Assembly (NCBI RefSeq): GCF_000001735.4 | Contig: NC_003075.7 | Location: 9,425,001-9,489,000 of the forward strand | Source of the DNA: Arabidopsis thaliana | Lineage: Eukaryota; Streptophyta; Magnoliopsida; Brassicales; Brassicaceae | DNA: 64,000 bases | Direction: 5' to 3' | Part shown: piece by piece, positions 51,708 through 61,900 of the stretch | Layout of the letters: each line of letters starts with the position of its first letter | How positions within the stretch are numbered: position 1 is the first letter of the stretch | Made by a program: the position numbers and the translations under genes | Notes under the pieces: model-generated | Databases searched by the model: none | What the model was told of the DNA's origin: nothing | The model's input: only the letters and a program-made list of their open reading frames with translations

Positions 51708-54700
51708 ATGTGTAGGCAGAATTGTCGCGCGAAATCCTCACCGGAGGAAGTGATTTCAACTGATGAGAATCTCTTGATATATTGTAAACCTGTTCGACTA
51801 TATAACATCTTTCACCTTCGCTCTCTAGGCAACGTATGATTTGGCCTTCCTCTCTCATCATTTTAGCTTAGTAATCTTTCATCTCCTGTGTAGATCACCC
51901 ACTAATAGTTTGAGTTTGCTAAGCTGATTATGGTCTGACTCATGGCGAGTGTGTGCTTCTTTTGTCTCCTAATGTTATTTGAACTTGTTGTTTGTTGTTG
52001 CAGCCATCGTTTCTGCCAAGATGCTTGAACTACAAAATTGGGGCAAAGCGCAAAAGAAAGTATGCGTTTCTTCTTGAATGTAGTTGCCACAGTGATATGT
52101 TATTTATCTTACTTCTAATATGGAAGCTGATGAACTATTTATCTTTGTTGAGTAGATATGGACATAATGAATGGTTTCTTCTTTGTTCATGCTATACACT
52201 TATATTTTACAAAATTGTGTTTTGCTTAGGTCAAGATCTACTGGGATGGTAGTTTTCAACTATAAGGATTGTAATAATACATTACAAAGAACTGAAGGTT
52301 AGTCTTTTTCTGTTCTTCGACAAAATTCGATGTCAATGTCTATGTTTCTCTAGATGATTTGTTATTTACTATTTTTTTCTGTATTGTCACGCAGTTAGGG
52401 AGGATTGTTCTTGTCCATTTTGCTCTATGCTATGTGGTAGCTTCAAGGTGGGCAACTATTACAACTGAGGTTTCTTCCGGGGCCTTTCATATCTAACACT
52501 GTGAAATGCTACTGCCGTTTAATGCTATATACTTTCACTGTTTGGTTACATATTTTTGTGTTTGTTGTTTGTCTTCTTGCTCTTTTTAAACTGCTGAGTG
52601 TGTGCTTATCTGAGAAAACATGTTCCAGTTCGAGCTTACAATCCATTGTCTTGTGTCTATGCAGGGGCTGCAATTTCATTTGAATTCATCTCATGATTTA
52701 TTTGAATTTGAGTTCAAGGTATGTGGTTTTATGGAATTTCTTGTTTTGCCTATGCCGTTAGTAATGAGGTTATAGTTAAAAAAGGGTCTTTCCTATTGTA
52801 GCTTTTGGAAGAATACCAGACAGTTAATGTTTCTGTAAAACTTAATTCCTTCATATTTGAGGTCAGTTACTTTAAACTTGGTTAATTGGGAAATCCTATA
52901 GCTGGTGAAAATTTGGTTTATATTCCATCCTTATTTGTACTAGGAAGAAGGAAGTGATGATGATAAATTTGAGCCCTTCTCTCTCTGGTAACTCTCAGAA
53001 CCCCTTGATTAAATACCTTAATAGCAGTAACTCCTTGCTTTTCTTGTCAGTACTTCTCTATAAATCCAACCACAATGTTTTGCAGCTCGAAACCTCGTAA
53101 GCGTAGACAAAGAGGTGGCAGAAATAACACCAGGAGACTTAAAGTATGCTTTTTACCGTTGGATTCACCCAGTTTAGCTAATGGCACAGAAAATGGAATT
53201 GCCCTGCTGAATGATGGTAAAATCACATCTTCTTCTGTGGTATTCGTTGTGGCTTAGAACTTCATTTTACAGAAGAAGATACAATGTCCTGATTGTTTAG
53301 TTTTTGTACTTCTCCTCGCATTCTTCTTGTGAGGGTAATGTTACCAGAACTGATGTACAAAATTAATGGCATGCTACAGGAAACCGTGGTTTAGGATATC
53401 CCGAGGCAACAGAGCTTGCTGGACAATTTGAGATGACTAGCAACATTCCACCAGCCATAGCCCACTCTTCTCTGGACGCTGGTGCTAAAGTTATATTAAC
53501 AACCGAAGCTGTGGTCCCTGCTACTAAGACAAGAAAGTTATCTGCTGAGCGATCAGAGGCTAGAAGGTTTGTTCATCATGACACCCCGTCATCATAATTA
53601 CCATACCTGTTGTTACAAATGTTCTTCCTATTATGGATAAGTGTTTACTGTACTGCCATATTAACCGAGAAAATTTCTTCCAGCCACCTACTTCTTCAGA
53701 AACGCCAATTCTATCATTCTCACAGAGTCCAGGTGATCCAAGTTCCTTCACCTACTTCTTAGGCATTTTCTTTAAATTGCTCATGATGATATCTTATCAA
53801 AGCATACTTGGTTTGTTCTCATCTAAATTTGTATTTTGATTCTGTATGTATCAACGCAAAAAAATTATGTCCATGTTGTCTCCGTTTTATTGCCACTAAC
53901 CAAAAACTGCATGTTTCTTGTGACAAGCCAATGGCGCTTGAGCAAGTAATGTCTGATCGGGATAGCGAGGATGAAGTCGATGACGATGTTGCAGATTTTG
54001 AAGATCGCCAGGTATTCCATGATTTCTTTCTGCGTTCATTAAGTAGGCAACAGAAAATGGTATACGATGTAACTTGCTAATGGCTTTTGAAACTTAAAAA
54101 AGCTGCAGATGCTTGATGACTTTGTGGATGTGAATAAAGATGAAAAGCAATTCATGCATCTTTGGAACTCGTTTGTAAGAAAACAAAGGTAACTACTTCT
54201 CTTACACTTGAACACACACAAAAAGACCTTATGTCTTACATTCCATACCTGTCTAAATGATTCTGCTTATGGAACTTTGAGCTCAAATTATGATTGATGT
54301 TTGCAGGGTTATAGCAGATGGTCATATCTCTTGGGCATGTGAAGTATTTTCAAGATTTTACGAGAAAGAGTTGCACTGTTACTCATCACTCTTCTGGTAA
54401 TATAAGTACACCAAACATATACAGACACATAACTACACTATCAATTTTGTTTCGTTTTTCTGAAAGAAAAATAAAAAATTCCAGGTGTTGGAGATTGTTT
54501 TTGATTAAACTATGGAACCATGGACTTGTCGACTCAGCCACCATCAACAACTGCAATACCATCCTCGAGAATTGCCGTAATACCTCAGTCACTAACAACA
54601 ACAACAACAGTGTGGATCATCCCAGTGACTCAAACACCAACAACAATAACATTGTGGATCATCCGAATGACATAAAAAACAAGAACAATGTTGACAACAA

Positions 54701-54725
54701 GGACAATAACAGCAGAGACAAGTAA
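51708..54725 (+). CDS. VRN2: VERNALIZATION 2, Su(z)12-type Polycomb group protein
   Basis: Subunit of a plant PRC2 that methylates H3K27 and keeps FLC silent after cold; also an N-degron target stabilised by hypoxia and cold (established). Exons: 51708-51833, 52004-52059, 52230-52297, 52395-52447, 52665-52718, 52802-52861, 52944-52987, 53086-53216, 53380-53566, 53684-53732, 53928-54011, 54109-54188, 54307-54396, 54485-54725; 440 residues. N-terminus MCRQNC supplies the Met-Cys degron. The C2H2 finger CPFCSMLCGSFKGLQFHLNSSH spans exons 4-5; a basic stretch (KPRKRRQRGGRNNTRR) follows. The VEFS box covers exons 11-14 (LEQVMSDRDSEDEVDDD, FMHLWNSFVRKQR, ISWACEVFSRFY, CWRLFLIKLWNHGLVD). The tail is Asn/Asp-rich. 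All joins keep frame. Intact. Confidence 0.98.
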
Positions 54726-55170
54726 TTAAATAGGAAACACTCCGGTTTAGATGATACCGATCTATCGGATTGTAACTTATTCTTCTTTCTTAAAAAAATT
54801 GTTTAGGAGCAAACAAAGATTTTATTTGTTAGTGTATTCAACTGATTACATTTTTAGTTAAAAAAATGGATTCTCCTTAATAACTAAAGACTGAAAAATA
54901 AGATAAGTTTCCTTAATTTTTCTTTTTGACTTGAGAAAAAGCTCCTCTAGACCTCTAGTAAATAGGAGTTATATATTAATCAAGTACATAACATAAAAAT
55001 ATATATATTAAGTGCAAATAGATTGAAAACAAATCAAGAAATTAATTAAGACACAGTGATTAAGCTTAAAACCCCATTTTGACTTGTTCTTTCTCAATGA
55101 ATCCCTCACAAGCAGCAAGCTTCTTCGATTTTGCTTTGACACCACCAATCAGTGTTTTCGAATCTTTCAG
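54726..55170. other. VRN2 3' flank and promoter/first leader exon of the next gene
   Basis: From about 55070 the sequence is clearly similar to 51100-51207 in front of VRN2 (shared words include AAGCTTCTTC, ATTTTGCTT and CAATC.GTGTTTTCG). No coding frame. Confidence 0.65.
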
Positions 55171-55591
55171 GTTTGTCTCGATTTCAAACTAGATCGGAGT
55201 CAAGTGATAAAATTGACTAACATAATTATTCCCGTTCTCTCGTAAGAGTTGGGATTTAGCAGTAGATCGGAAATCGGAATTTACGTTTTTGTTAAAAGAT
55301 TGATGGTTTAGGTAATAAAACATAGTTCTGGATTCATTGCTTCTAGTTGATTCTCGAATTGTTTGATTTCGCAATGCACATTTTTGGTTCAAAGGATCAC
55401 ATAATTTGCTTTAAAATTTGACAAAACATACCATCAAATTTCTCATATTTCTTCAAGTAACTCGAACTTGTTGGAAATCTATATACTCTGGGCTATGTAG
55501 ATAAAGTCTTAACATTTTGGTCAACATTGTTTGTTCTCTAAACTAGTTTGGGTTCTCTGTTTTAAAGTTTGGTGCTTTCACTATTACACAG
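55171..55591 (+). other. 5' leader intron of the six-helix membrane-protein gene
   Basis: Donor CTTTCAG|GTTTGTCTC at 55171 and acceptor ATTACACAG at 55591, the same boundary sequences as the VRN2 leader intron. Internal similarity is also visible (GGATCACATAATTT near 55395, AGATCACATAATTT near 51385). The intron ends 107 bp before the ATG. Confidence 0.6.
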
Positions 55592-55681
55592 GTCTTATAC
55601 AAGACTACAGTCTCTAGAAGCATAATATCGTCGACTCTGTTTTGAGTTTCCCAACAGTGGTTGAAGCTTAAGGAGGTTCTT

Positions 55682-55702
55682 ATGTGCCTTTTGAAATCAT
55701 GA
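55682..55702 (+). other. Six-codon upstream ORF overlapping the start codon
   Basis: ATG at 55682 opens MCLLKS and stops at TGA 55700-55702, sharing ATGA with the main start at 55699. If the mRNA starts upstream, ribosomes reach this ATG first; a stop overlapping the next ATG allows reinitiation or control of the main frame. Confidence 0.55.
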
Positions 55703-56640
55703 TTGAGGTAAAGCGACCTGGTTCTTCCACGCGGATCACCACAACACTCCTTGATTCTTTCATGATTCTTTTCAGAAACAAACACATCTTATTACCAATC
55801 TTTGCTTTCATAGCGATCCCTCTCGCAGCCTTACACCTCTCCTTAACTCTTACCTCCTTTCGCCTTAAAAACCATGTCTTTCGTTTAGAAGCCTTAGCTA
55901 ACGTTGTGCATACACGGTTTGAAGCTAGACAGATTTGGCAAGAGTCTAGAGAAGATGCTGTCTCGCTTTTACATCTCAAATTCCGGTATTTCGTCCCATC
56001 CTTTATCCTCTCCTGTATGGCCTCCATAACTGTCATCACATCAACTTCCTTCTCACACCAAGGCATAAACCCATCTCTGAAGTCGTCATTTGCTTCAGTC
56101 AAGTCTTCGTGGATGCGAGTAACAGCAACTTCCATCATCGTCTACGGTCTGCTCTTCCTCTACTCACCAATTTCCATGTTTCTATCAGCTCTCGTTGGTT
56201 ATACACCTACATTGCGTTATCTAATCACGATCCTCTTTCTCGGAGTTGAGGTATACATAATGGCTATAACAGGGCTTGGGTTTGTCGTCTCTGTATTGGA
56301 AGAAAGATACGGTTTTGATGCGATTAAGGAAGGAACCGCTCTGATGAAAGGGAGGAGGATAACAGGGTTGGCCTTGGCGGGTGTATTTGTGTTTCTATCG
56401 AGTTTCATTGGTCATGGGATGGAGAAGTTGGCGAAGGAGCTAGATATGGACTTGAGCTCAGGGTCGTGGTGGAGGTCGGTGGTTGTGGCCGGTGGGTGGG
56501 ACGGGTGGAAGCTGGTTTGTATGTATGGGGCTGAGGTTGTGCTGAGTTATGTTGTAATCACTGTTTTTTACTGTGAGTGTAGGAAACGCCATGGTAACAG
56601 TTATGCAATTGTTGCTGATGAGGAAGGTCTTGCTATTTAA
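55699..56640 (+). CDS. Six-helix transmembrane protein of unknown function
   Basis: Intronless coding region, 313 residues from MIEVKRPGSSTRITTT. Hydrophobic segments lie at about residues 32-52 (LLPIFAFIAIPLAALHLSL), 95-115, 147-170 (IIVYGLLFLYSPISMFLSAL), 178-203 (ITILFLGVEVYIMAITGLGF), 227-243 and 276-298, so six helices. An EERYGFDAIKEGTALMKGRR loop separates helices 4 and 5. It belongs to a plant family annotated only as integral membrane or polyadenylate-binding-protein-binding like proteins; function unknown. The frame is open upstream to 55684 but contains no other ATG. The leader is a copy of the VRN2 leader, suggesting similar transcriptional inputs. I recall it as At4g16850. Confidence 0.9.
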   Translation: MIEVKRPGSSTRITTTLLDSFMILFRNKHILLPIFAFIAIPLAALHLSLTLTSFRLKNHVFRLEALANVVHTRFEARQIWQESREDAVSLLHLKFRYFVPSFILSCMASITVITSTSFSHQGINPSLKSSFASVKSSWMRVTATSIIVYGLLFLYSPISMFLSALVGYTPTLRYLITILFLGVEVYIMAITGLGFVVSVLEERYGFDAIKEGTALMKGRRITGLALAGVFVFLSSFIGHGMEKLAKELDMDLSSGSWWRSVVVAGGWDGWKLVCMYGAEVVLSYVVITVFYCECRKRHGNSYAIVADEEGLAI

Positions 56641-57925
56641 AATTAGTTCCAACACTTTTTTGTTGTTGATAATTCTCTTGTGAATCTGTGAAATACATTT
56701 TTGTTTACCAAGATTATGATTTATTCATTGCTTTAAAGAGAGAAAAATAACATTTTGTAGAGAGAGATATGTGTTTCAAAAGACAAGACTGTTATATTTA
56801 CATCTTTTCAGGAAAGCGAATTTTTCAAAGAAGCAAAACAGAGAGAAGTAAGAACAGAGTGGTTCTGCTGTTCTGGACATGGAGCCATAAAAGGTTTCTA
56901 GTTCTCAGTAAGTTCTCCATCATCTGCAGAAGAAAATGGCTTGTGTGAAAAACAAATAAATCGTCTTGTTTGGTCGATCCCACGTTCATTACAAAACAGA
57001 GTTGTAATACGTTTCAGGTTACCTTAACAATGTGATAAGCTGTGGAGACGGCTAAGGATCCAGGAAAGGAATTTAACAATGTGATGGTGTGAATTCAGTC
57101 AAGGCAGATCTTAACTGATCAGGGTCAGCAGTGAAAGGTGTCGTCCCCATCAGACCACACGTCTATTTTAGGCCCTTGATGCAAAGATCTGAAGCAAACC
57201 AATTCAGTCAAGAACAGCCCCAGAGAATTAGCTTCCCATCCTAGATGTTCTAGTGAGTAGTTTAGGCCTACAACTTTAACTCTTTACGATATAAATAAAG
57301 AATGCAGCGGCATGGGGGAACAGCAGCGACATGTTTTCTCATCGACGTAGGATAGCTGGATGATACTTCATGGTTTGGAAGTGGACCAGACAATGTCTCC
57401 TGCAGAAAGTTTATAAGCTCGTTCCTTCACCTGAAGGATTCTTCCTTATGCTGGTCATATCTTTGGCCGAAGTTAGGCCAAAAACGCTTCTGTCTTTTGG
57501 CTATTGAATCAGCAATGCAAATATTGTTGATGACGAGGATCTTGCTATTTAAAATTAGTTCCAACACATTCTCTTGTGAATTTGCGATATACATTTTTGT
57601 TTACCCAAAGTCTGATTTCTTTATTAATTGCTAATAAAGAGAAAAACAACCTGTGCTAACATACACATTGAGATCTATTGTATGTTTCAAAAAAAAGGCA
57701 GACAAAATGTTCAAAGGAAACACAAGAGTGTTTCTGCATTCAGATAAAGAAGAAATTACAAACATTTTCAGGCTCCGGAGTTGGTTGATTAAACGGATTT
57801 TGGTTCTCCACATATCATTCTGCAGAAAAAAATGATCTCCTTACTCTATCTGCAGAAAAAATGGCTTGTGTCAAAAGTCAAAACCTATGAAATCGTCTTC
57901 TCATTGTCAAATTATAAATTTATAA
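56641..57925. other. Downstream region with a partial tandem copy of the 3' end of the membrane-protein gene
   Basis: Positions 57528-57960 repeat 56613-57000 imperfectly. GATGACGAGGATCTTGCT followed by the stop and AAATTAGTTCCAACAC at 57532-57568 matches the last codons and 3' UTR of the gene ending at 56640. TGTATGTTTCAAA, GGCTTGTGT and GGTCGATCCCA also occur in both blocks in the same order. About 550 bp between the blocks (57000-57527) has no coding support. Confidence 0.65.
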
Positions 57926-58835
57926 TTATGGTCGATCCCAAGTTATCCTAAAACAGACCAAAAAAGAATGATAAGATGCTTCAGTTACCAGGAACAGGAT
58001 ACATTTATCTTGTTCTTCAGTTATCATGTAATCAACACACAAAGCTTCCCCCTCTAGAGATGTCGATGATGATGGTTCTCCCTGCCCTAACGAAAGCTCC
58101 AAATTTAGAGCGGCCAATCCTGTGTCGGCTACAATTTGGTCACCGGCTAAGTTGATATATTCTTCAGATGTTCCCGATGTCATCTGCATTATAAATCAAA
58201 CGATCGATTCTATTAAATAGTCTGTCTCTATGGTATTTCGATCCTGGAAAATCAAACCAAAAGTCAAAAGATAGCTTTATAATTTTCAGCTCTAATCAAA
58301 AGTCAAAAGATACCCGCATCCGCTTCTTGCTTCTCGTAGTCTGTTGGTTGTACTCTGTTTCTTGAGAGACATACAAGAGTCGTACACCGCATTCTTTGAT
58401 CCTATTGGAGCAACAAAACTTAAACTCCACATCGTTGAAAGTCAATTTAGATGGAAGGTCTTCAGGCTGGAACTTGAAGGAACAGAAAAACAGATGATCC
58501 GTCTTACAAAACTGCAGGTCTGCATCAAAAAATGATTCCTCATACTGTTTGCCGCCGACGTTTACCTTCAAGGATGGATAAAAATCCTTGCCCTTGGAGA
58601 GAGGTTCAACCACGACACAAGCCTTAAATCGCAAGAATTCTTGAGAAAGAAAGCTCTGAGGTAAAGTGACAGTTAGGGAATCTCCAGAAGCTCGATACGT
58701 GAAATACTTAGGGATTTCTCCACCTGGTAAGGCCACAGGCTTGAAGCATGATCGTAGGATGAGTTCTCGCGCATCTCTTTCCAATTTGAAGCAATTACAG
58801 AAGCTAAAATAGTCCCAATCTACCAAGTATTCAAC
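57926..58835 (-). pseudogene. C-terminal (post-LRR, C-JID) part of an RPP4/RPP5-type TIR-NB-LRR gene, separated by a retrotransposon
   Basis: Two exons on the minus strand: 58314-58835 (ends at the transposon junction) and 57926-58183. The first encodes the post-LRR jelly-roll C-JID domain of TNL receptors: YFSFCNCFKLERDARELI, CFKPVALPGGEIPKYFTYRA, LTFNDVEFKFCC, CGVRLLYV. The second encodes a Ser/Glu-rich tail (MTSGTSEEYINLAG...LEGEALCVDYMITEEQ). In TNL receptors C-JID helps recognise pathogen effectors. Here it is cut off from the LRR by the copia element. After conceptual removal of the element the C-JID frame does not match the LRR-side frame (see findings), so this end may no longer be translated with the receptor. 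Confidence 0.75.
58831..58835. repeat. Target-site duplication, left copy
   Basis: TCAAC directly before the left LTR; the same five bases follow the right LTR at 63589-63593. Five-base duplications are typical of Ty1/copia integration. Confidence 0.95.
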
Positions 58836-58965
58836 TATGGAAGGAGAATGTATTGACTTTATTAAGAATGTAATGTACATATTTATACTAAGATACAGAC
58901 ATATGATTAGGGATTGATTAATTACAAACATGTCCTTTAAGACATTATGACATATATTCTCTATA
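58836..58965 (-). repeat. 3' LTR of the copia element (130 bp)
   Basis: Identical over all 130 bases to 63459-63588. Starts TATGGAAGG and ends CTCTATA on the plus strand. It lacks the usual TG...CA ends, which identity and the flanking duplication nevertheless delimit. Confidence 0.95.
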
Positions 58966-58974
58966 CGCTCCCTC
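58966..58974 (-). other. Polypurine tract
   Basis: The minus strand reads GAGGGAGCG immediately before the 3' LTR, overlapping the TGA stop of gag-pol by two bases (TGA at 58975-58973). It primes plus-strand DNA synthesis. Confidence 0.75.
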
Positions 58975-61900
58975 AAGATGGAGGGAGTTGACGAACTCCA
59001 ATCTTGAAACGTGCGGACTGAAAGTGAGCTCGAGAGAGAGGTTTGGTGAGGGCATCCGCTAGTTGATCTCGTGTTGATACATGTGAGACTCGAAGAGCAC
59101 CGGACTGAATCATGTTGCGAACGAAATGGTAGTCGATGGCTATGTGCTTCATACGAGAGTGGAAAACCGGATTAGCACACAAGTAGGTAGCTCCAATGTT
59201 GTCACAGAATATAGAAGGGCGAATTGGTAACCGGATGTGTAACTTAGAGAGAAGTGAGCAAAGCCACTTAACTTCAGATGCAGCGTTTGCAACAGCTCGA
59301 TATTCGGATTCTGTGGAGGAGCGGGCAACACCACGCTGCTTCTTAGAGGACCAAGAGATCGGATTCTTGCCCAGATAGATGACATATGCATTGGTAGAAA
59401 CATAATCATCGGAATCCCCGGCCCAATCTGCATCCGAAAAGGCATGGAGATTCAATGGTGAGGTAGTGTCTAGGAAAATACCATGCGTTGATGTGCCGGC
59501 AAGATATCGAAGAACTCTTTTAGCTGCTTGCCAATGATCTTCTGTGGGTTGAGGCATGAGCTGAGATAATCGGTTGACGGCATACGCAATGTCAGGACGT
59601 GTAAACGCTAAGTATTGCAAGCTACCCACCACCGATCGATATTCAGATGCATCGTTGAGTTTTGTACCACCATGGAGAGTGAGCTTTGGTGAGGTGGGTA
59701 AAGGTGTTAACACCGGTTTTGCGTCAGCCATGTTGTGCTTTGCGAGAAGATCCTTGATATACTTCCTTTGCATAAGGTGCAAACCTTGTTTTGTTCGGGT
59801 TGCTTCTATACCAAGGAAGTAGTGAAGATCTGTGGGATCTTTGATGGAGAAACGTTCCGCAAGGGAAGTCAGCACCGCATCGATGGATGACTTGTCGCTC
59901 CCTGTGACAATAATATCATCAACATAGACAAGTACATAGACGAAAGTGGTGCCATGACAGTAGATAAATAAAGACGCATCGGAGAGTGAGTTGACGAAGC
60001 CGATGTTGAATAGGTGTTGCTTCAGCTCCATATACCACGCTCGGGGGGCCTGTTTCAGTCCATATATAGCTTTGCGAAGGCGACAAACATGAGTGGGACG
60101 ATCTTTGTCGATGAAACCCGGGGGCTGAGCCATATATACTTCTTCGGTGAGAGTTCCTTGTAAGAAAGCATTGTTGACATCTAGTTGTTTAATCTCCCAA
60201 TCTTTCTTAACTGCGACATCAAGAACAAGCCGAATTGTTGTAGATTTAATGACTGGACTAAACGTTTCCGCATAGTCGACACCATATTGTTGATTGAACC
60301 CCTTGGCCACTAAGCGTGCTTTGTATTTGTCAATGGCACCATTTGGGAGATACTTGAGTTTGAAGACCCACTTGCAACCGACAAGAAGCTGAGATTCATG
60401 GGGAACGAGATCCCATGTATGATTTCGTTGTTGGGCGTCAAACTCATCGGACATGGCAAAACGCCACTTTTTGTCTTTAAGGGCTTGAGTGACATTGGTC
60501 GGCTCGGATGGAGAACGATTTGGGAGAGTAGCAGTGAGGCTAAATTTTGTGTTTGGCTTTTTGATATTGTTTTTAGCTCGGGTTTTCATGTTGTGTTGAT
60601 TTTGTTGTGGTGCAGTTGGTTGGTGAGAGGCGTCGGAGACGGTGGTTCGATTTGGAGTGGTAGTGGTGGTTGTGGGTTTGACCGGTTTAGGGTGAGGCGC
60701 AGGTGTTGGTTCAATTTCATTGGTTGGGTTTCGGTTTGGGTTTGGGAGTGGACCAATAAAGGCTTCATGGGTTGGATTCGACAGTGGGCCTATAGGTGGT
60801 GACTGGGCCTCAGGTTCAGGCCCATTTTCATTTGGAGCAGTGGGCTCAGAATTTAAAGATGAAGAAGAAGATAATAAGGGTGACGAAGAGCGTACCTGTG
60901 GGACTTGAAAGTCCATTGTGGTTGACCGGTGAGGAGACAGAGGAGCCGGTGAGGTTGTCGGCTGTGATGAATGTGGTGAGTTCGGCGTAGTCACCGGCGG
61001 TTGTTGTTGGTGAAGGACCGTACACGGGGAAGACAAACAAGATGGGAGAACCGACGATGATGAGAGTATGGGCGTAACTAACGGCGAGGAGCTCTGTTCA
61101 AAGGTTACGGTGGGGAGAGAATTTTGGGATGTGAGGTTGGAGAAGGGAAAGGAGGCTTCATCAAACACGACATGGCGAGATGTGTAAAGTCGCTTATGTT
61201 CAACATCGAAACAGAGGTAGGCTGTTTGAGTTAAAGAGTAACCGAGGAACACACACCGTCTCGATCGTTCTTCTAATTTGTTGTGAGTGTAAGGTCTGAG
61301 CCATGGAAAGCACAGACAACCGAATACTCGTAGACGCTCATAATTCGGCTTGGATCCGAACAGCTTCTGAAACGGTGACTCCATGGATAGCACCGGAGTC
61401 GGCATTCGGTTAATGAGATAAACAGCTGCGGCGAATGCGTATGGCCAGTATTCTCGTGGAACCGAAGCTTGAGTGAGTAAGGTGAGTCCTGTTTCAACGA
61501 TGTGCCTGTGCTTGCGTTCGGATAGGCCATTGTGCTCGGGAGTGTGTGGTGGAGAGGTGAGATGAGAGATACCATTGGAAACGAGAAACTCTCGTAGTGC
61601 GATAAATTCTCCGCCATTGTCCGAGTAAAGTGTTCGGATTTTTGCTTGAAACCTGTTCTCGACCAACGCTTTAAACGCAATAAAAGTGGATTTTACTTGA
61701 GACTTTTGCTGCAAAGGGTAAAGCCATGTATATCGTGTGTGATGATCAACAAGAACAAGGTAATATTTGTAGTTATCTGGTGACAATATGGGAGACATCC
61801 AGACATCAGAAAATATATATTCAAGCGGTGAGGTGGATTTAATGGATGAGATAGAAAATGGGAGTTTATGGCTCTTATTAATGAAACAATCCGAACAAGC

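Noticed and set aside
55684..55698. GTG start for the membrane-protein gene
   Set aside because: ATG at 55699 is the first in frame; a GTG start is not expected for a plant nuclear gene.
60398..60802. Plus-strand frame of 134 codons inside the copia element
   Set aside because: Antisense of the low-complexity Pro/Thr linker of gag-pol; no support as a gene.
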